Below the pieces are notes generated by a model. The model made no database searches. It was not told the origin of the DNA and saw only the letters and a list, made by a program, of their open reading frames with translations. Positions 29,656 through 38,680 of a stretch of 41,771 nt of DNA are shown one piece after another. A program made the position numbers and the translations under genes. The number at the start of each line of letters is the position of its first letter. Within the stretch, counting starts at the first letter, position 1. The DNA is taken from contig JBFMDN010000052.1 in assembly GCA_040753915.1 (NCBI GenBank), positions 1 through 41,771 on the forward strand. Direction: 5' to 3'. This DNA is from JBFMDN01 sp040753915. Its GTDB lineage: Bacteria > Desulfobacterota > Desulfomonilia > Desulfomonilales > Desulfomonilaceae.

Positions 29656-30660
29656 GTGACGTCCGAGCAGGGAAGAGTACGGGTTAACCTGAAGACATTT
29701 CTTGAGGATTATGTTCGGGGCGCGTCAGAGCATGAGCTCAGGAATAAATACGGGCTTGACAAGTCTCAAGCTGCTCGGATCGTGGGGATTCTGAGGAAAA
29801 AAGGCTTTCTCACGGATCGGCAAGAGGCGGAGCGGGAAGAGAATCTTCGCATCCGATTCGGGGACCCCGACAAAGTGCCGGTCACGGAAACGTACAGGAC
29901 GGGGGAGGTGGAGCTGGATTCCGGCTTGGTGCTCCATTGTCCGTCTTGCGGCGCTTCTGTGAGGCGAGGGAGCGAGGTTTGCGAGTACTGTTCGTCGCAT
30001 CTTGATTTCTCCTTGAGGGGAAAGACGATCCTGTGCCCCCACTGCTTTGCCAAGACCAATGCTGAGGGGAGGTTCTGTATACTCTGTGCCCGACCCATCA
30101 AGGGTTTGGTTGCCGAAGGAAAAGTCCTCGAAGACCGGCTCTGTCCTCGCTGCGGGATAGCTATGCGCGGAAAGACTCTCGGAGAGTTTTCCGTCGTCGA
30201 ATGTTCGGAATGCACTGGTATCTTCGTGCCTCACGAGACGTTCGAGATGATCCAGGAGCGGCGTGACGGTGTGATACGGGACACCCGTCGGAGGGGCCGA
30301 AGCGCGGTCGAGATCGAGAGAGAGATTCGATACGTGCGATGTCCGGTCTGCAGGACCCTGATGAATCGGGAGAATTTCGCGCGCATCTCTGGCGTGATCA
30401 TCGATGTGTGCAAGGAGCACGGAATATGGTTCGATCCTGGGGAAATAGAGCGGATCATGGATTTTGTGGCCAAGGGGGGCCTCACGAAGGCCAAAGAAGT
30501 GGAGATCGAGAAGCTCAAGGCAGAAGAGCGCCTCATGAGAACCCGCAATACGCGTGCCACTGAAGCAGGGGGATACACTGCGAACGGGTTTGATTTCGCG
30601 GATAGCGATCGGGGCGTGGGTGTCTTCGATATAGTGCGATGGCTGATTCGCACGTTTTGA
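29656..30660 (+). CDS. Multi-zinc-ribbon protein with N-terminal helix-turn-helix-like segment
   Basis: This 334-residue soluble protein contains four Cys pairs-of-pairs: C95/C98/C109/C112, C127/C130/C141/C144, C163/C166/C183/C186, and C229/C232/C252/H255. The last two match the zf-TFIIB type (CPRCGIAMRG with VECSECTGIF; CPVCRTLMNR with CKEHGIWFDPGEIERI). Residues of about 11-52 (LKTFLEDYVRGASEHELRNK, then SQAARIVGILRKKGFL) look like a winged or simple helix-turn-helix. The start is a GTG with GCGAGG upstream. Its exact role is unknown; a nucleic-acid-binding regulator is plausible. A DUF362 gene starts 14 bases after the stop, so they form an operon. Confidence 0.75.
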   Translation: MTSEQGRVRVNLKTFLEDYVRGASEHELRNKYGLDKSQAARIVGILRKKGFLTDRQEAEREENLRIRFGDPDKVPVTETYRTGEVELDSGLVLHCPSCGASVRRGSEVCEYCSSHLDFSLRGKTILCPHCFAKTNAEGRFCILCARPIKGLVAEGKVLEDRLCPRCGIAMRGKTLGEFSVVECSECTGIFVPHETFEMIQERRDGVIRDTRRRGRSAVEIEREIRYVRCPVCRTLMNRENFARISGVIIDVCKEHGIWFDPGEIERIMDFVAKGGLTKAKEVEIEKLKAEERLMRTRNTRATEAGGYTANGFDFADSDRGVGVFDIVRWLIRTF

Positions 30661-30674
30661 ACTTTTCCTGATGC

Positions 30675-31778
30675 ATGGAAGCACGAATGACAACAAAACC
30701 AATAGTAGCAGTCAAACGCACAAAGCCCGAGACCGTCCTGGAAGACGTGGCAGCAACAATGGAAGCGGCCCGATTCAAAGACTACCTCGATCCATCTGCC
30801 ACAACCATCCTGAAGGACAACATCTCGTGGCATTTTCCTTTCTTGAGCGCAAATACCACCCCGTGGCAATTGGAAGGGGTGATTCGTTGCCTGAAGGACT
30901 CGGGATACAATAAGCTCGTATGTGTGCAGAATGAGACGGTTGTGACCAATGCATTCAAGGGAGAACGGCTTAACAAATACGTGCCCATATTCAGAAAATA
31001 CGGCGTCCAGGTTCTGTACAACTTCCGTCAGTCCGACATTCGGTGGATTCCTTACGAACCGCGATTCAACATGCGGGTCCTGGGCGATATCTTTCCTGAC
31101 GGGATGCGTATTCCGGAGTACTTCATCGGAAAGAACATTGTGCACTTACCTACGGTGAAGTGCCACATCTACACGGGCACCACTGGCGCGATGAAGAATG
31201 CTTTCGGAGGTCTATTGACAAGTCGACGCCATTACACGCACTCGGTTATCCACGAGACGCTCAATGACCTGTTGGAGCTCCAGCGGGAAATCCATACCGG
31301 GATTTTCACGGTGATGGACGGGACCGTCTGCGGCAACGGTCCCGGCCCCAGGACAATGATCCCGGTTGAGAAAGACCTGATGCTGGCCTCCGAGGACAGC
31401 GTGGCAATAGACGCTGTGGCGGCCAAAATGATGGGGTTCGATCCCATGAGCCTGAAGTTCATACGGATCGGTCACGAATCAGGTTTGGGCAAGGGACGAC
31501 TGGAGGAAATCGACGTGGTCGGAGAGGATATTTCGGGAGAAAACTGGGGGTTCTCTGTCGGGAACAACGCCGCCTCCGCAGTGGGAAATTTTATTTGGTT
31601 CGGCCCGCTCAAACCGATCCAAAAGCTGTTTTTCAGGACTCCCCTCGTCTACGTCTTCGTCTTCGGGTCGTTCTTCTATCACGATTTCATCCACTGGCCC
31701 TTTACAGCAAGGCCTCAGATGGAAGCGTTCAAGAAGACGAGTAAGTGGGGTCGACTCTTCGATTCTTACGCTGAATAG
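30675..31778 (+). CDS. DUF362 domain-containing protein
   Basis: This 367-residue protein matches DUF362, a family often fused to or found with ferredoxin-like iron-sulfur proteins in anaerobes; its function is unsettled. Matching segments are NIVHLPTVKCHIYTGTTGAMKN (about 155-176), TVMDGTVCGNGPGP (about 213-226), and LASEDSVAIDAVAAKMMGFDP (about 236-256). No CxxCxxC iron-sulfur motif is present. The C-terminal part has a hydrophobic, aromatic stretch (FRTPLVYVFVFGSFFYHDFI) that might touch a membrane. It is the second gene of a unit with the zinc-ribbon protein. An ATG at 30687 (MTTKPIVAV) is an alternative start. Confidence 0.85.
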   Translation: MEARMTTKPIVAVKRTKPETVLEDVAATMEAARFKDYLDPSATTILKDNISWHFPFLSANTTPWQLEGVIRCLKDSGYNKLVCVQNETVVTNAFKGERLNKYVPIFRKYGVQVLYNFRQSDIRWIPYEPRFNMRVLGDIFPDGMRIPEYFIGKNIVHLPTVKCHIYTGTTGAMKNAFGGLLTSRRHYTHSVIHETLNDLLELQREIHTGIFTVMDGTVCGNGPGPRTMIPVEKDLMLASEDSVAIDAVAAKMMGFDPMSLKFIRIGHESGLGKGRLEEIDVVGEDISGENWGFSVGNNAASAVGNFIWFGPLKPIQKLFFRTPLVYVFVFGSFFYHDFIHWPFTARPQMEAFKKTSKWGRLFDSYAE

Positions 31779-31803
31779 TGGAGCGTCTGAGCAGTGGAGC
31801 CCA

Positions 31804-32232
31804 TCAAAGCCCCTCGAAGAATTCGGTGTTCAGGTGATCGTTGAGTTCCTTCTGCACCTGTGTGCGGACCTTTTCCACGTCCTTCCGCCAGAGGTCGATC
31901 TTTTCGAGGGCTTCATTTTCCCAGGGCAATCGCTCGTCGGGGGACTTGGCACGAATGTCCCGTTCGAGTTCTTTGGGCACCGGAGACTGGAGCAGCCGTT
32001 GATACCGCGACCGTATCCGGCGAATGGTGTGGAGAAGCTTGACCAGGTCGTCCTTTGACAACTGCTTGGCTTTTTTGCCTGATTGGTGGCGAGAAACAAG
32101 TCTGAGGTCTTCGAGTGGCGTGCCCTCACGGAGGGCCTTGTTGATAAGAGCTTTAAGCTGCTTATAATTACTTTGGAAGTCGCCGGGAGGTTCGGAGACT
32201 CCATTGTTTACATCGGAAAAAGGAAAAAGCAT
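31804..32232 (-). CDS. Small charged hypothetical protein
   Basis: I do not recognise this 142-residue protein. I start at the ATG at 32232 (MLFPFSDVNNGVSEPP) because AGGAGG (32245-32240) sits 7 bases before it; an ATG six bases earlier is too close to that site. The protein is mostly helical and highly charged (LSKDDLVKLLHTIRRIRSRY, then LEKIDLWRKDVEKVRTQVQK), without membrane segments or Cys. It converges on the DUF362 gene with a 25-base gap and faces away from uvrA. Confidence 0.65.
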   Translation of the reverse strand: MLFPFSDVNNGVSEPPGDFQSNYKQLKALINKALREGTPLEDLRLVSRHQSGKKAKQLSKDDLVKLLHTIRRIRSRYQRLLQSPVPKELERDIRAKSPDERLPWENEALEKIDLWRKDVEKVRTQVQKELNDHLNTEFFEGL

Positions 32233-32460
32233 AACCATACCTCCTACTGGAAATGTGACACCCGGGAGAGGTCCGATGGCCCGGCTCCCAGAAAACAATT
32301 GGCACATAACAGGTCCCCGATGGTTAGTCAAGCAATAGTTGATGGTTCCTGGTTATCATGTTGACGAAAGGCATGAAATTAAGTGGAAGATGCGGGGATG
32401 TTCCCCTGGGGGACCCCAACAACCGCGTACGCGATCATTAAGTTACGTGCAGGTGGTTTC

Positions 32461-35436
32461 TTGGCAACCAAAGAAATAATCATTCGAGGCGCTCGGGAAC
32501 ACAACCTCAAGAATGTTGATCTGAACATTCCCCGGGACAAGCTCGTTGTGATAACAGGACTTTCCGGGTCCGGCAAGTCGACGCTCGCGTTCGATACCAT
32601 CTACGCAGAAGGCCAGCGACGATACGTCGAGTCGCTGTCCGCGTACGCGCGGCAGTTTCTCGAGATGATGGATAAGCCCGATGTGGATCTCATCGAGGGC
32701 TTATCGCCGGCTATCAGCATCGAGCAGAAGACCACGTCCAAGAATCCACGGTCCACGGTGGGGACCGTAACGGAGATCTATGACTATCTCCGTTTGCTCT
32801 ATGCCAGGTGCGGAATTCCCCACTGCTGGGAATGTGGCCGCCCCATAAGCTCGATGACGATTCAGCAGATGGTGGATCGTGTGATGGAGCTGCCCCAGGG
32901 GACTCGAGTGCATGTCACCGCGCCGCTTGTCTCCGGCCGCAAAGGAGAGTACCAGAGAGAGCTCCAGCAATTGGCGCGCGACGGATTCGTCCGAGCGAGA
33001 ATTGATGGAGAGGTGCGCGACCTCTCCGAAGAGATCAAGCTGGACAAGAACAAGAAGCACAGCATACAGGTGGTGGTAGATCGACTTGTCGTGAAGGAAG
33101 GTATCCAGAACCGAGTGGCCGATTCGCTCGAGACCGCGGCCCGAATGGGACAGGGAACGGTAATGGTTGAAGAGATTGACGGTCCCGTGCATCTTTTTAG
33201 CGAAAAGTTTGCGTGTCCTGAGCACGGGGTTTCGCTGGGGGAGGTCTCCCCGCGACTCTTTTCCTTCAACAATCCCTTTGGGGCATGCGAAACCTGTGGG
33301 GGGCTTGGATCTCAAATTCAATTCGATCCTGATCTCATAGTCCCCAATCCGCGTCTTTCCATTGCGGAAGGGGCCATCGCACCCTGGGGAAACCGGAATT
33401 CGATCTTCTTCCACCAGATGCTCAACACCTTGGCTGCACATTACGGATTTGATGTCCGGACACCGTTCCAGGATTTGCCTGAGGATCTCCGTCACATCCT
33501 GCTGTTCGGGTCCGGGAGCGAAGAGATTGACTTTCGCTACGAGCGTGATGGGAGGAGCCATCGCTTCCGCAAGTCCTATGAAGGGATCATTCCGAACCTC
33601 GAACGCCGGTATCGAGAGTCTGATCGAGAGGATTTCGTAGAAGAATTCGGCCGGTTCATGAGCTCCGTGCCCTGTCCTTCTTGCGGCGGGGCCCGGCTCA
33701 AGAAGGAGGCGAGACACGTCCTCGTGGGGGGACTGCCGATTCACGAGTTTACTGCCTTGTCCGTGCGACAGGCGGTGGACTTCATTGAAAGCCTCGACCT
33801 CGATGAGAGGCGGATGGAGATCGGTCGTCGAGTCATAAAGGAGATAAGAGATAGGCTCGGCTTCCTCGAGCGTGTCGGTCTCGGGTATCTCACCTTAAAC
33901 CGCTCTTCCGCTACGCTTTCTGGGGGTGAATCGCAACGCATCAGGCTGGCTACGCAAGTGGGTGCGTCCCTGGTAGGGGTACTTTATATTCTCGATGAAC
34001 CGAGCATAGGATTGCATCAGCGAGACAATCAGCGTCTGCTCGCCACCTTGAATGAGCTTCGCGACCAGGGAAACTCGGTCCTAGTGGTGGAGCACGATGC
34101 GGAGACCATTCTCAGCGCGGATCACGTCATCGACATGGGACCGGGGGCCGGCCTGATGGGAGGAGAGATTGTCTTTTCTGGAAGGCCGGACGACTTGCTC
34201 CGGTGCGAGCAATCGCTCACCGGTCAGTACCTTTCCGGCCGCGCTTACATTCCCATCCCTGCCCAGAGGCGCAAAGTCGGCAAGAAAAGACTTGTGATCC
34301 GGGGAGCGAGAGCCAACAATCTCAAGGACATCGATGTTGAGATACCCCTCGGCGTTTTCACGTGCGTGACAGGGGTGTCCGGGTCTGGAAAGAGCAGCCT
34401 CATTGTTGACATTTTGCTTAAAGCCCTCTCTCAACGGCTCTACCGGAGTAGAGACAAGGCCGGAGATGTCGATGCCATAGAGGGCATCTCCCTGATAGAC
34501 AAGGTGATCGACATAGACCAGAGTCCGATCGGTCGAACACCCCGCTCCAACCCTGCGACCTATACTGGGGTCTTCACGCATATCCGGGATCTGTTCAGCC
34601 AACTTCCCGAATCGCGTATGCGCGGGTACAAGCCGGGGCGGTACAGCTTCAATGTCAAGGGCGGCAGGTGCGAAGCCTGCCGTGGAGACGGAATCATCAA
34701 AATAGAGATGCACTTCCTTCCCGACGTTTACGTCAAGTGCGACGTGTGCAACGGGAAGCGGTACAATCGAGAGACGCTCGAGATAAAGTACAAAGGTAAG
34801 AATATTTCAGATGTCCTTGATATGACCGTGAATCAGGCTGCGGATTTCATGGAGAGCATTCCCTCGATCGCCAACAAATTACGAACAATTCAGGCCGTCG
34901 GCCTTGGGTATATCAAGCTGGGACAACCGGCCACCACGCTGTCGGGAGGGGAGGCTCAACGAATCAAGCTCTCCAAAGAGCTCTCCAAGCGAGGGACGGG
35001 ACGCACCCTCTACATCCTGGATGAGCCCACCACCGGCCTGCATTTTCACGACGTTCAGAAGCTGCTGGACGTTCTCCAGAGTCTTGTGTCAGCGGGCAAT
35101 TCCGTGGTCGTTATAGAGCACAACATGGATGTGATCAAGGTTGCCGATTACGTCATAGACCTGGGACCCGAGGGCGGAGACGAGGGCGGCCGCATCCTCG
35201 CAACCGGGACGCCCGAACAGGTTGCCGAATCCCCGGGCTCTTACACAGGGCTCTATCTCAGACAAGTGTTGAGGCCGGAGAAGGGCTACCGGCCTTTTAC
35301 GGTCAATCCCTCACAGTTGCCAGAGGAACAGCTCCCTCCGCTCCAGGGGAAAGACTCTGTCCCCCCCAAGACTCGGGGCAACCGGGGGAAAGGGCGACGG
35401 AATGCTGCCGGACAGAAACGGAGTGCCGTGGGCTGA
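32461..35436 (+). CDS. uvrA: Excinuclease ABC subunit A
   Basis: UvrA is the damage-recognition ATPase of nucleotide excision repair and hands DNA to UvrB. I use the TTG at 32461, giving 991 residues that begin ATKEIIIRGAREHNLKNVDL after Met, as in the family; AGGTGG precedes it by 4 bases, which is short. A GTG at 32383 would add 26 residues. Walker A motifs are GLSGSGKS at 33-40 and GVSGSGKS at 638-645. The ABC signatures LSGGE appear in both halves. Zinc modules are the CWEC/CPEH...CETC insertion region, CPSCGGARL, and CEACRGDG with CDVCNGKRY. The protein is complete. Confidence 0.95.
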   Translation: MATKEIIIRGAREHNLKNVDLNIPRDKLVVITGLSGSGKSTLAFDTIYAEGQRRYVESLSAYARQFLEMMDKPDVDLIEGLSPAISIEQKTTSKNPRSTVGTVTEIYDYLRLLYARCGIPHCWECGRPISSMTIQQMVDRVMELPQGTRVHVTAPLVSGRKGEYQRELQQLARDGFVRARIDGEVRDLSEEIKLDKNKKHSIQVVVDRLVVKEGIQNRVADSLETAARMGQGTVMVEEIDGPVHLFSEKFACPEHGVSLGEVSPRLFSFNNPFGACETCGGLGSQIQFDPDLIVPNPRLSIAEGAIAPWGNRNSIFFHQMLNTLAAHYGFDVRTPFQDLPEDLRHILLFGSGSEEIDFRYERDGRSHRFRKSYEGIIPNLERRYRESDREDFVEEFGRFMSSVPCPSCGGARLKKEARHVLVGGLPIHEFTALSVRQAVDFIESLDLDERRMEIGRRVIKEIRDRLGFLERVGLGYLTLNRSSATLSGGESQRIRLATQVGASLVGVLYILDEPSIGLHQRDNQRLLATLNELRDQGNSVLVVEHDAETILSADHVIDMGPGAGLMGGEIVFSGRPDDLLRCEQSLTGQYLSGRAYIPIPAQRRKVGKKRLVIRGARANNLKDIDVEIPLGVFTCVTGVSGSGKSSLIVDILLKALSQRLYRSRDKAGDVDAIEGISLIDKVIDIDQSPIGRTPRSNPATYTGVFTHIRDLFSQLPESRMRGYKPGRYSFNVKGGRCEACRGDGIIKIEMHFLPDVYVKCDVCNGKRYNRETLEIKYKGKNISDVLDMTVNQAADFMESIPSIANKLRTIQAVGLGYIKLGQPATTLSGGEAQRIKLSKELSKRGTGRTLYILDEPTTGLHFHDVQKLLDVLQSLVSAGNSVVVIEHNMDVIKVADYVIDLGPEGGDEGGRILATGTPEQVAESPGSYTGLYLRQVLRPEKGYRPFTVNPSQLPEEQLPPLQGKDSVPPKTRGNRGKGRRNAAGQKRSAVG

Positions 35437-35502
35437 CAGGCGCCTTGATACGGGAGGAAATCTTCCGCTTCTGGCAGGCCCGAGGGAAAGCTCAGGATTG
35501 CA

Positions 35503-35524
35503 GGGAACCCCTCACGGGGTTCCC
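35503..35524. terminator. Hairpin between convergent uvrA and acyl-CoA ligase genes
   Basis: GGGAACCCC (35503-35511), the loop TCAC, and GGGGTTCCC (35516-35524) form a perfect 9-bp stem in the short gap between two converging genes. There is no T-run on either side, so it may be a Rho-type or mRNA-protecting end for both. Confidence 0.5.
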
Positions 35525-35537
35525 CATAATAGTCACG

Positions 35538-37220
35538 CTACTTTCCCTGCATCGCTTTTGCCTTGGCCTGATCCATGGCTCGGAGCTCTTTTCTGAGGAT
35601 CTTGCCCACCGCGCTTTTTGGAAGGTCGTCAATAAACTCTACGTACTTGGGGACCTTGTACTTGACCAGATTTTCCTTGCAGTAATCTATGATCTCCTGA
35701 GCGGTTGCAGTCTCTCCTGGCTTGAGAACCACATAGGCCTTGATCCGCTCGCCAGAGTAGGCGTCGGGTACCCCGATGGCGCACGCTTCGACAACTTTCG
35801 GATGGGAAAAGAGAACTTCATCCACATCCCGAGGATAGATGTTGAACCCACCGGAAATGATCATGTCCTTTTTGCGATCGACTATGCTGAAGTATCCGTC
35901 TTCATCGAACACGGCAATGTCGCCCGTGAGGAACCAACCATCCCGAATGGAGGCCGCGGTCTCCTCCGGGCGATTGATGTACCCTTTCATCACTTGCGGA
36001 CCTTTGATGCAGATTTCTCCCGGCTCTCCTGGAGTAGTGATTTCCTTGTTGTAATCGTCCACGTCCACGAGCTTTGCGAGGGTGTTTGGTATCGGAACTC
36101 CTATAGTCCCCGGCTTTCTCACGCCCCCGAAGGGGTTTATGTGCGTGACGGGACTCGTTTCGGTGAGCCCATATCCTTCGCAGATCTCTGCGCCGGTAAG
36201 CTGTTCGAACGTTCGGAGCGTTTCCATGGGGAGAGGAGCACCGCCGGAGAAGCAGCCACGAATGGAGGTGATGTCATATTTCTTCAGGTCCGGATAATTG
36301 ATCAGTCCATTATACAGCGTGGGAACAGCAGGCATGTAAGTAGCTTTGCACTTGTGAATGGCTTCGAGAATGCTCTTCGGCTCCGGCTTGGGTATCAGCA
36401 CGTTCCCCCATCCATTCCAAATGCACACATTCATGGCCGTGGTCATCCCAAACGAATGGAAGAAGGGGAGACATCCCACCGCAATTTCGTTTCCAATCTC
36501 GAATCCCTGGAACCAAACGAGGCATTGCTGGCAATTGCTTGAAAGGTTGCCATGGGTCAACTGCACCCCCTTGGAAACCCCGGTAGTCCCTCCGGTATAC
36601 AAGAGGCAGGCGGTATCGTCCCAGTTTGGCTTGTGGGGAGGGTCTATCGGCGGATACTTGGTAACACACTCCATGAACTCTACGACGTCCGGCGCTGATG
36701 GCGTTTTCTTGTGCATGTCCTTCTTGACGAAGGGGAAGAGCTGTTTGAGGGGAAAGGGGAGAAAGTCGCGTATGTGGCAGGAGATAATCTTCGTGATGCT
36801 GGTCTTCTTTCTCAGCTCGATCATCCTGGGCACCAACAGGTCAAGTGAAACGAGGTACGTGGACCCGGAGTCATTGAATTGATGCTCCAGCTCCCTGTCC
36901 GTGTAGAGCGGGTTGTTGAGCACCGCTGTAGCTCCTGCCCTGAAGCACCCATAGATGGCTACGACCTGTTGCACAAGGTTCGGCAATAAGGTTGCCACCT
37001 TGTCTCCCGGCTTCACTCCGAAGCTGCGAAGCGCACCGGCAAAGCGGGACACCATGTCGTCGAGCTGGCGATACGTAACCACCGTGCCCTGAAAAAAGAG
37101 CGCTGGCTTGTTGGGAAACCGATCCGATGTTCTTTTCAACGCCTCAGGAAGCGTTACCGTCTCGAATTGTAACTCGTCAGGAACATTCTTCGCATATGAC
37201 TTGACCCAAATCTTTTCCAT
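35538..37220 (-). CDS. fadD: Long-chain fatty-acid--CoA ligase (FadD-like)
   Basis: This 560-residue AMP-forming acyl-CoA synthetase activates a fatty (or possibly aromatic) acid for degradation or lipid use. The adenylate-forming motifs are present: LLYTGGTTGVSKGV (P-loop-like), EGYGLTETSPV, GWFLTGDIAVFDEDGYFSIVDRKKDMIISGGFNIYP, and the catalytic lysine motif KSAVGKILRKEL near the C-terminus. Length and order fit long-chain FadD. The gene is alone on its strand; substrate chain length cannot be told from the sequence. A short mobile element lies about 140 bases upstream of its start. Confidence 0.9.
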   Translation of the reverse strand: MEKIWVKSYAKNVPDELQFETVTLPEALKRTSDRFPNKPALFFQGTVVTYRQLDDMVSRFAGALRSFGVKPGDKVATLLPNLVQQVVAIYGCFRAGATAVLNNPLYTDRELEHQFNDSGSTYLVSLDLLVPRMIELRKKTSITKIISCHIRDFLPFPLKQLFPFVKKDMHKKTPSAPDVVEFMECVTKYPPIDPPHKPNWDDTACLLYTGGTTGVSKGVQLTHGNLSSNCQQCLVWFQGFEIGNEIAVGCLPFFHSFGMTTAMNVCIWNGWGNVLIPKPEPKSILEAIHKCKATYMPAVPTLYNGLINYPDLKKYDITSIRGCFSGGAPLPMETLRTFEQLTGAEICEGYGLTETSPVTHINPFGGVRKPGTIGVPIPNTLAKLVDVDDYNKEITTPGEPGEICIKGPQVMKGYINRPEETAASIRDGWFLTGDIAVFDEDGYFSIVDRKKDMIISGGFNIYPRDVDEVLFSHPKVVEACAIGVPDAYSGERIKAYVVLKPGETATAQEIIDYCKENLVKYKVPKYVEFIDDLPKSAVGKILRKELRAMDQAKAKAMQGK

Positions 37221-37363
37221 CGATCAGCTCCTTACTTGTATTGGGCGTTTTCCGGCCGACCCATGATCGGGAAAGCGAGCCTGCCCAGAATTCAACATGC
37301 GAGGCAAGCTGTACGGCTCCCATGCCCGGTGCTCGGACAGGGGCGAGACACCTCCGAACCTTA

Positions 37364-37524
37364 GTGGTCGACGCCACAAATACGGTACTGTATCTGCACC
37401 GCGGGTTACGTGGTGAGCGCAGCGTTGGCACTGTAGGGGCGGGCCTTGTGCCCGCCCTGGGCACCCACAAGGGGTGCCCCTACGTCGTGGCAGATTACGT
37501 GACCGAATTTAGGAAACGGACCAC
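37364..37524 (+). mobile_element. MITE-like element, copy 2 (161 bp)
   Basis: Its ends and interior match those of the element at 22646 in the same orientation. It is flanked by TTA on both sides (37361-37363 and 37525-37527), a 3-bp target duplication. The internal cruciform pairs GTAGGGGC (37433-37440) with GCCCCTAC (37476-37483), enclosing GGGCGGGC...GCCCGCCC. It has no coding capacity. Confidence 0.85.
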
Positions 37525-37937
37525 TTAGGGGAGCAGTACACCCCTGCGATCTTGAACCACCGCTCATCGACAGCAGCGTCGTCTGTCCCTATGCCTCATA
37601 AGGCTCTGTCCACAACCGTTGTGCGCAGATATCTTGCGCAGCGGAACGATGACCAGTCCCTCCGGCACAGGCACGTCGTTAACCAGAATCGTTGGGGCTC
37701 CGACAGTCGGCGGGCCCAAAAAGGGGCCAGGGTTGGTTCGGCTTCCTATCTCCATCGACCGGGAATCTCTCGACACCACAAGTGTACACCAATACCGGTT
37801 CATCCGAAAACAAAAAAAGAAAGGCTTTCTAGAACCGGATGAACGATCTCGACAACATGCACAACGACCGTCGGAATCTGTAGAGGGTCACGAATAGTCC
37901 CTACCGGCTGATCGGACGGATTCGCAGCCCGAGTATG

Positions 37938-37992
37938 CCGCCGATGGCGTGGCTTCGTAGCGCATCCCGCCGATGGCGTGGTTTCGTAGCGC
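37938..37992. repeat. Tandem 26-bp direct repeat
   Basis: CCGCCGATGGCGTGG, followed by C/T and TTCGTAGCGC, occurs at 37938-37963 and again at 37967-37992, three bases apart, with one difference. A GC hairpin follows. It may be a fragment of a larger dispersed repeat. Confidence 0.6.
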
Positions 37993-38154
37993 CGGCGTCC
38001 CGCCGGTATCTTCGCGAGGGTTCAGAATTACCTGCATGAGGCCGCCGCCACGGGAAACGGCTCTCCCACACGCAAATTGCCCCATGCCGAGTGACCGCGT
38101 GAGAAAAAAGAGTACCTCGTTCATGGAGATTTTGCCCGCGAAAGCCTGTGCGGA

Positions 38155-38163
38155 TGGTATAAT
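38155..38163 (+). promoter_or_regulatory. Extended -10 promoter, possibly giving a leaderless mRNA
   Basis: TGG-TATAAT at 38155-38163 is a perfect -10 with the TGN extension. The expected start of transcription, about 7 bases further on, falls on or next to the ATG at 38171. No Shine-Dalgarno sequence precedes that ATG. Confidence 0.5.
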
Positions 38164-38170
38164 TCCCCGC

Positions 38171-38677
38171 ATGCTTTGGATCATCGCACGAGAGTTTGTC
38201 GTTTTTCTTGTATGCTTGGCTGTATTTCCGACAGTCGTGGGGCTGCTCTTACTGTACAGCGATTCTTACGAAGTGGGGATGTCTTACCTTCGACGTCAAC
38301 TGGCCTCCAGCGAATGGAGCCCCGAGGGAGGGGCTCTGTCCCTCTGGTTTAAGCTCCTCGTACCCTATGCCGTGGTACAGGCTGTTCGGGCGTTCTCCTG
38401 GGCGCAGAGAAGTGTTCGAGGGCGGCGATGGGCCAATCTCTATTTCACCCTCTTGCTAGCCATCTTGGGATTTCGCTCCAGCTATTTGGCCTGGGATCTC
38501 TTTTACTTCATGTACGCAATGGGGGACATGCCTTCAGAATTGCTGCAGTTTATCGAAATGGAGGGACTGAACGTCGCGGTGGCGTTCGTGTCATTTCTCC
38601 TCGCGGGATACTGCCTTCGGATTTGTCTCAATCCTCACATCGGCCACAGCGATTCAAACGGTCGTCAGGAGGGGTAG
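38171..38677 (+). CDS. Small membrane protein of unknown function
   Basis: This 168-residue protein starts at the ATG at 38171 (MLWIIAREFVVFLVCLAVFP), directly at a membrane helix. About four hydrophobic segments are visible (residues of about 5-27, 58-75, 90-110 and 135-155), with short basic loops such as WAQRSVRGRRW. No family is recognised. A longer in-frame reading from 37973 adds 66 non-protein-like residues and ignores the promoter at 38155. The exported ankyrin gene starts 3 bases after its stop, with GGAGG inside this gene's end, so the two are one operon. Confidence 0.7.
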   Translation: MLWIIAREFVVFLVCLAVFPTVVGLLLLYSDSYEVGMSYLRRQLASSEWSPEGGALSLWFKLLVPYAVVQAVRAFSWAQRSVRGRRWANLYFTLLLAILGFRSSYLAWDLFYFMYAMGDMPSELLQFIEMEGLNVAVAFVSFLLAGYCLRICLNPHIGHSDSNGRQEG

Positions 38678-38680
38678 CAA

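Larger units (their letters stand above)
37221..38170. other. Long region without a gene, holding repeats
   Basis: No convincing gene is seen in these 950 bases. They contain the second MITE-like element (37364-37524), a 26-bp tandem direct repeat (37938-37992), a GC hairpin (CCGGCG-TC-CCGCCGG-like) just after it, and an extended -10 promoter at the right end. Open frames around 37564-37897 on both strands have poor composition and no ribosome binding sites. Confidence 0.5.

Noticed and set aside
37564..37897. Overlapping open frames on both strands
   Set aside because: The frames mirror each other, lack ribosome binding sites and show no motif; the region is repeat-rich.
37933..37995. Possible CRISPR array at the 26-bp repeats
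   Set aside because: There are only two units with a 3-base spacer, and no cas genes are present.
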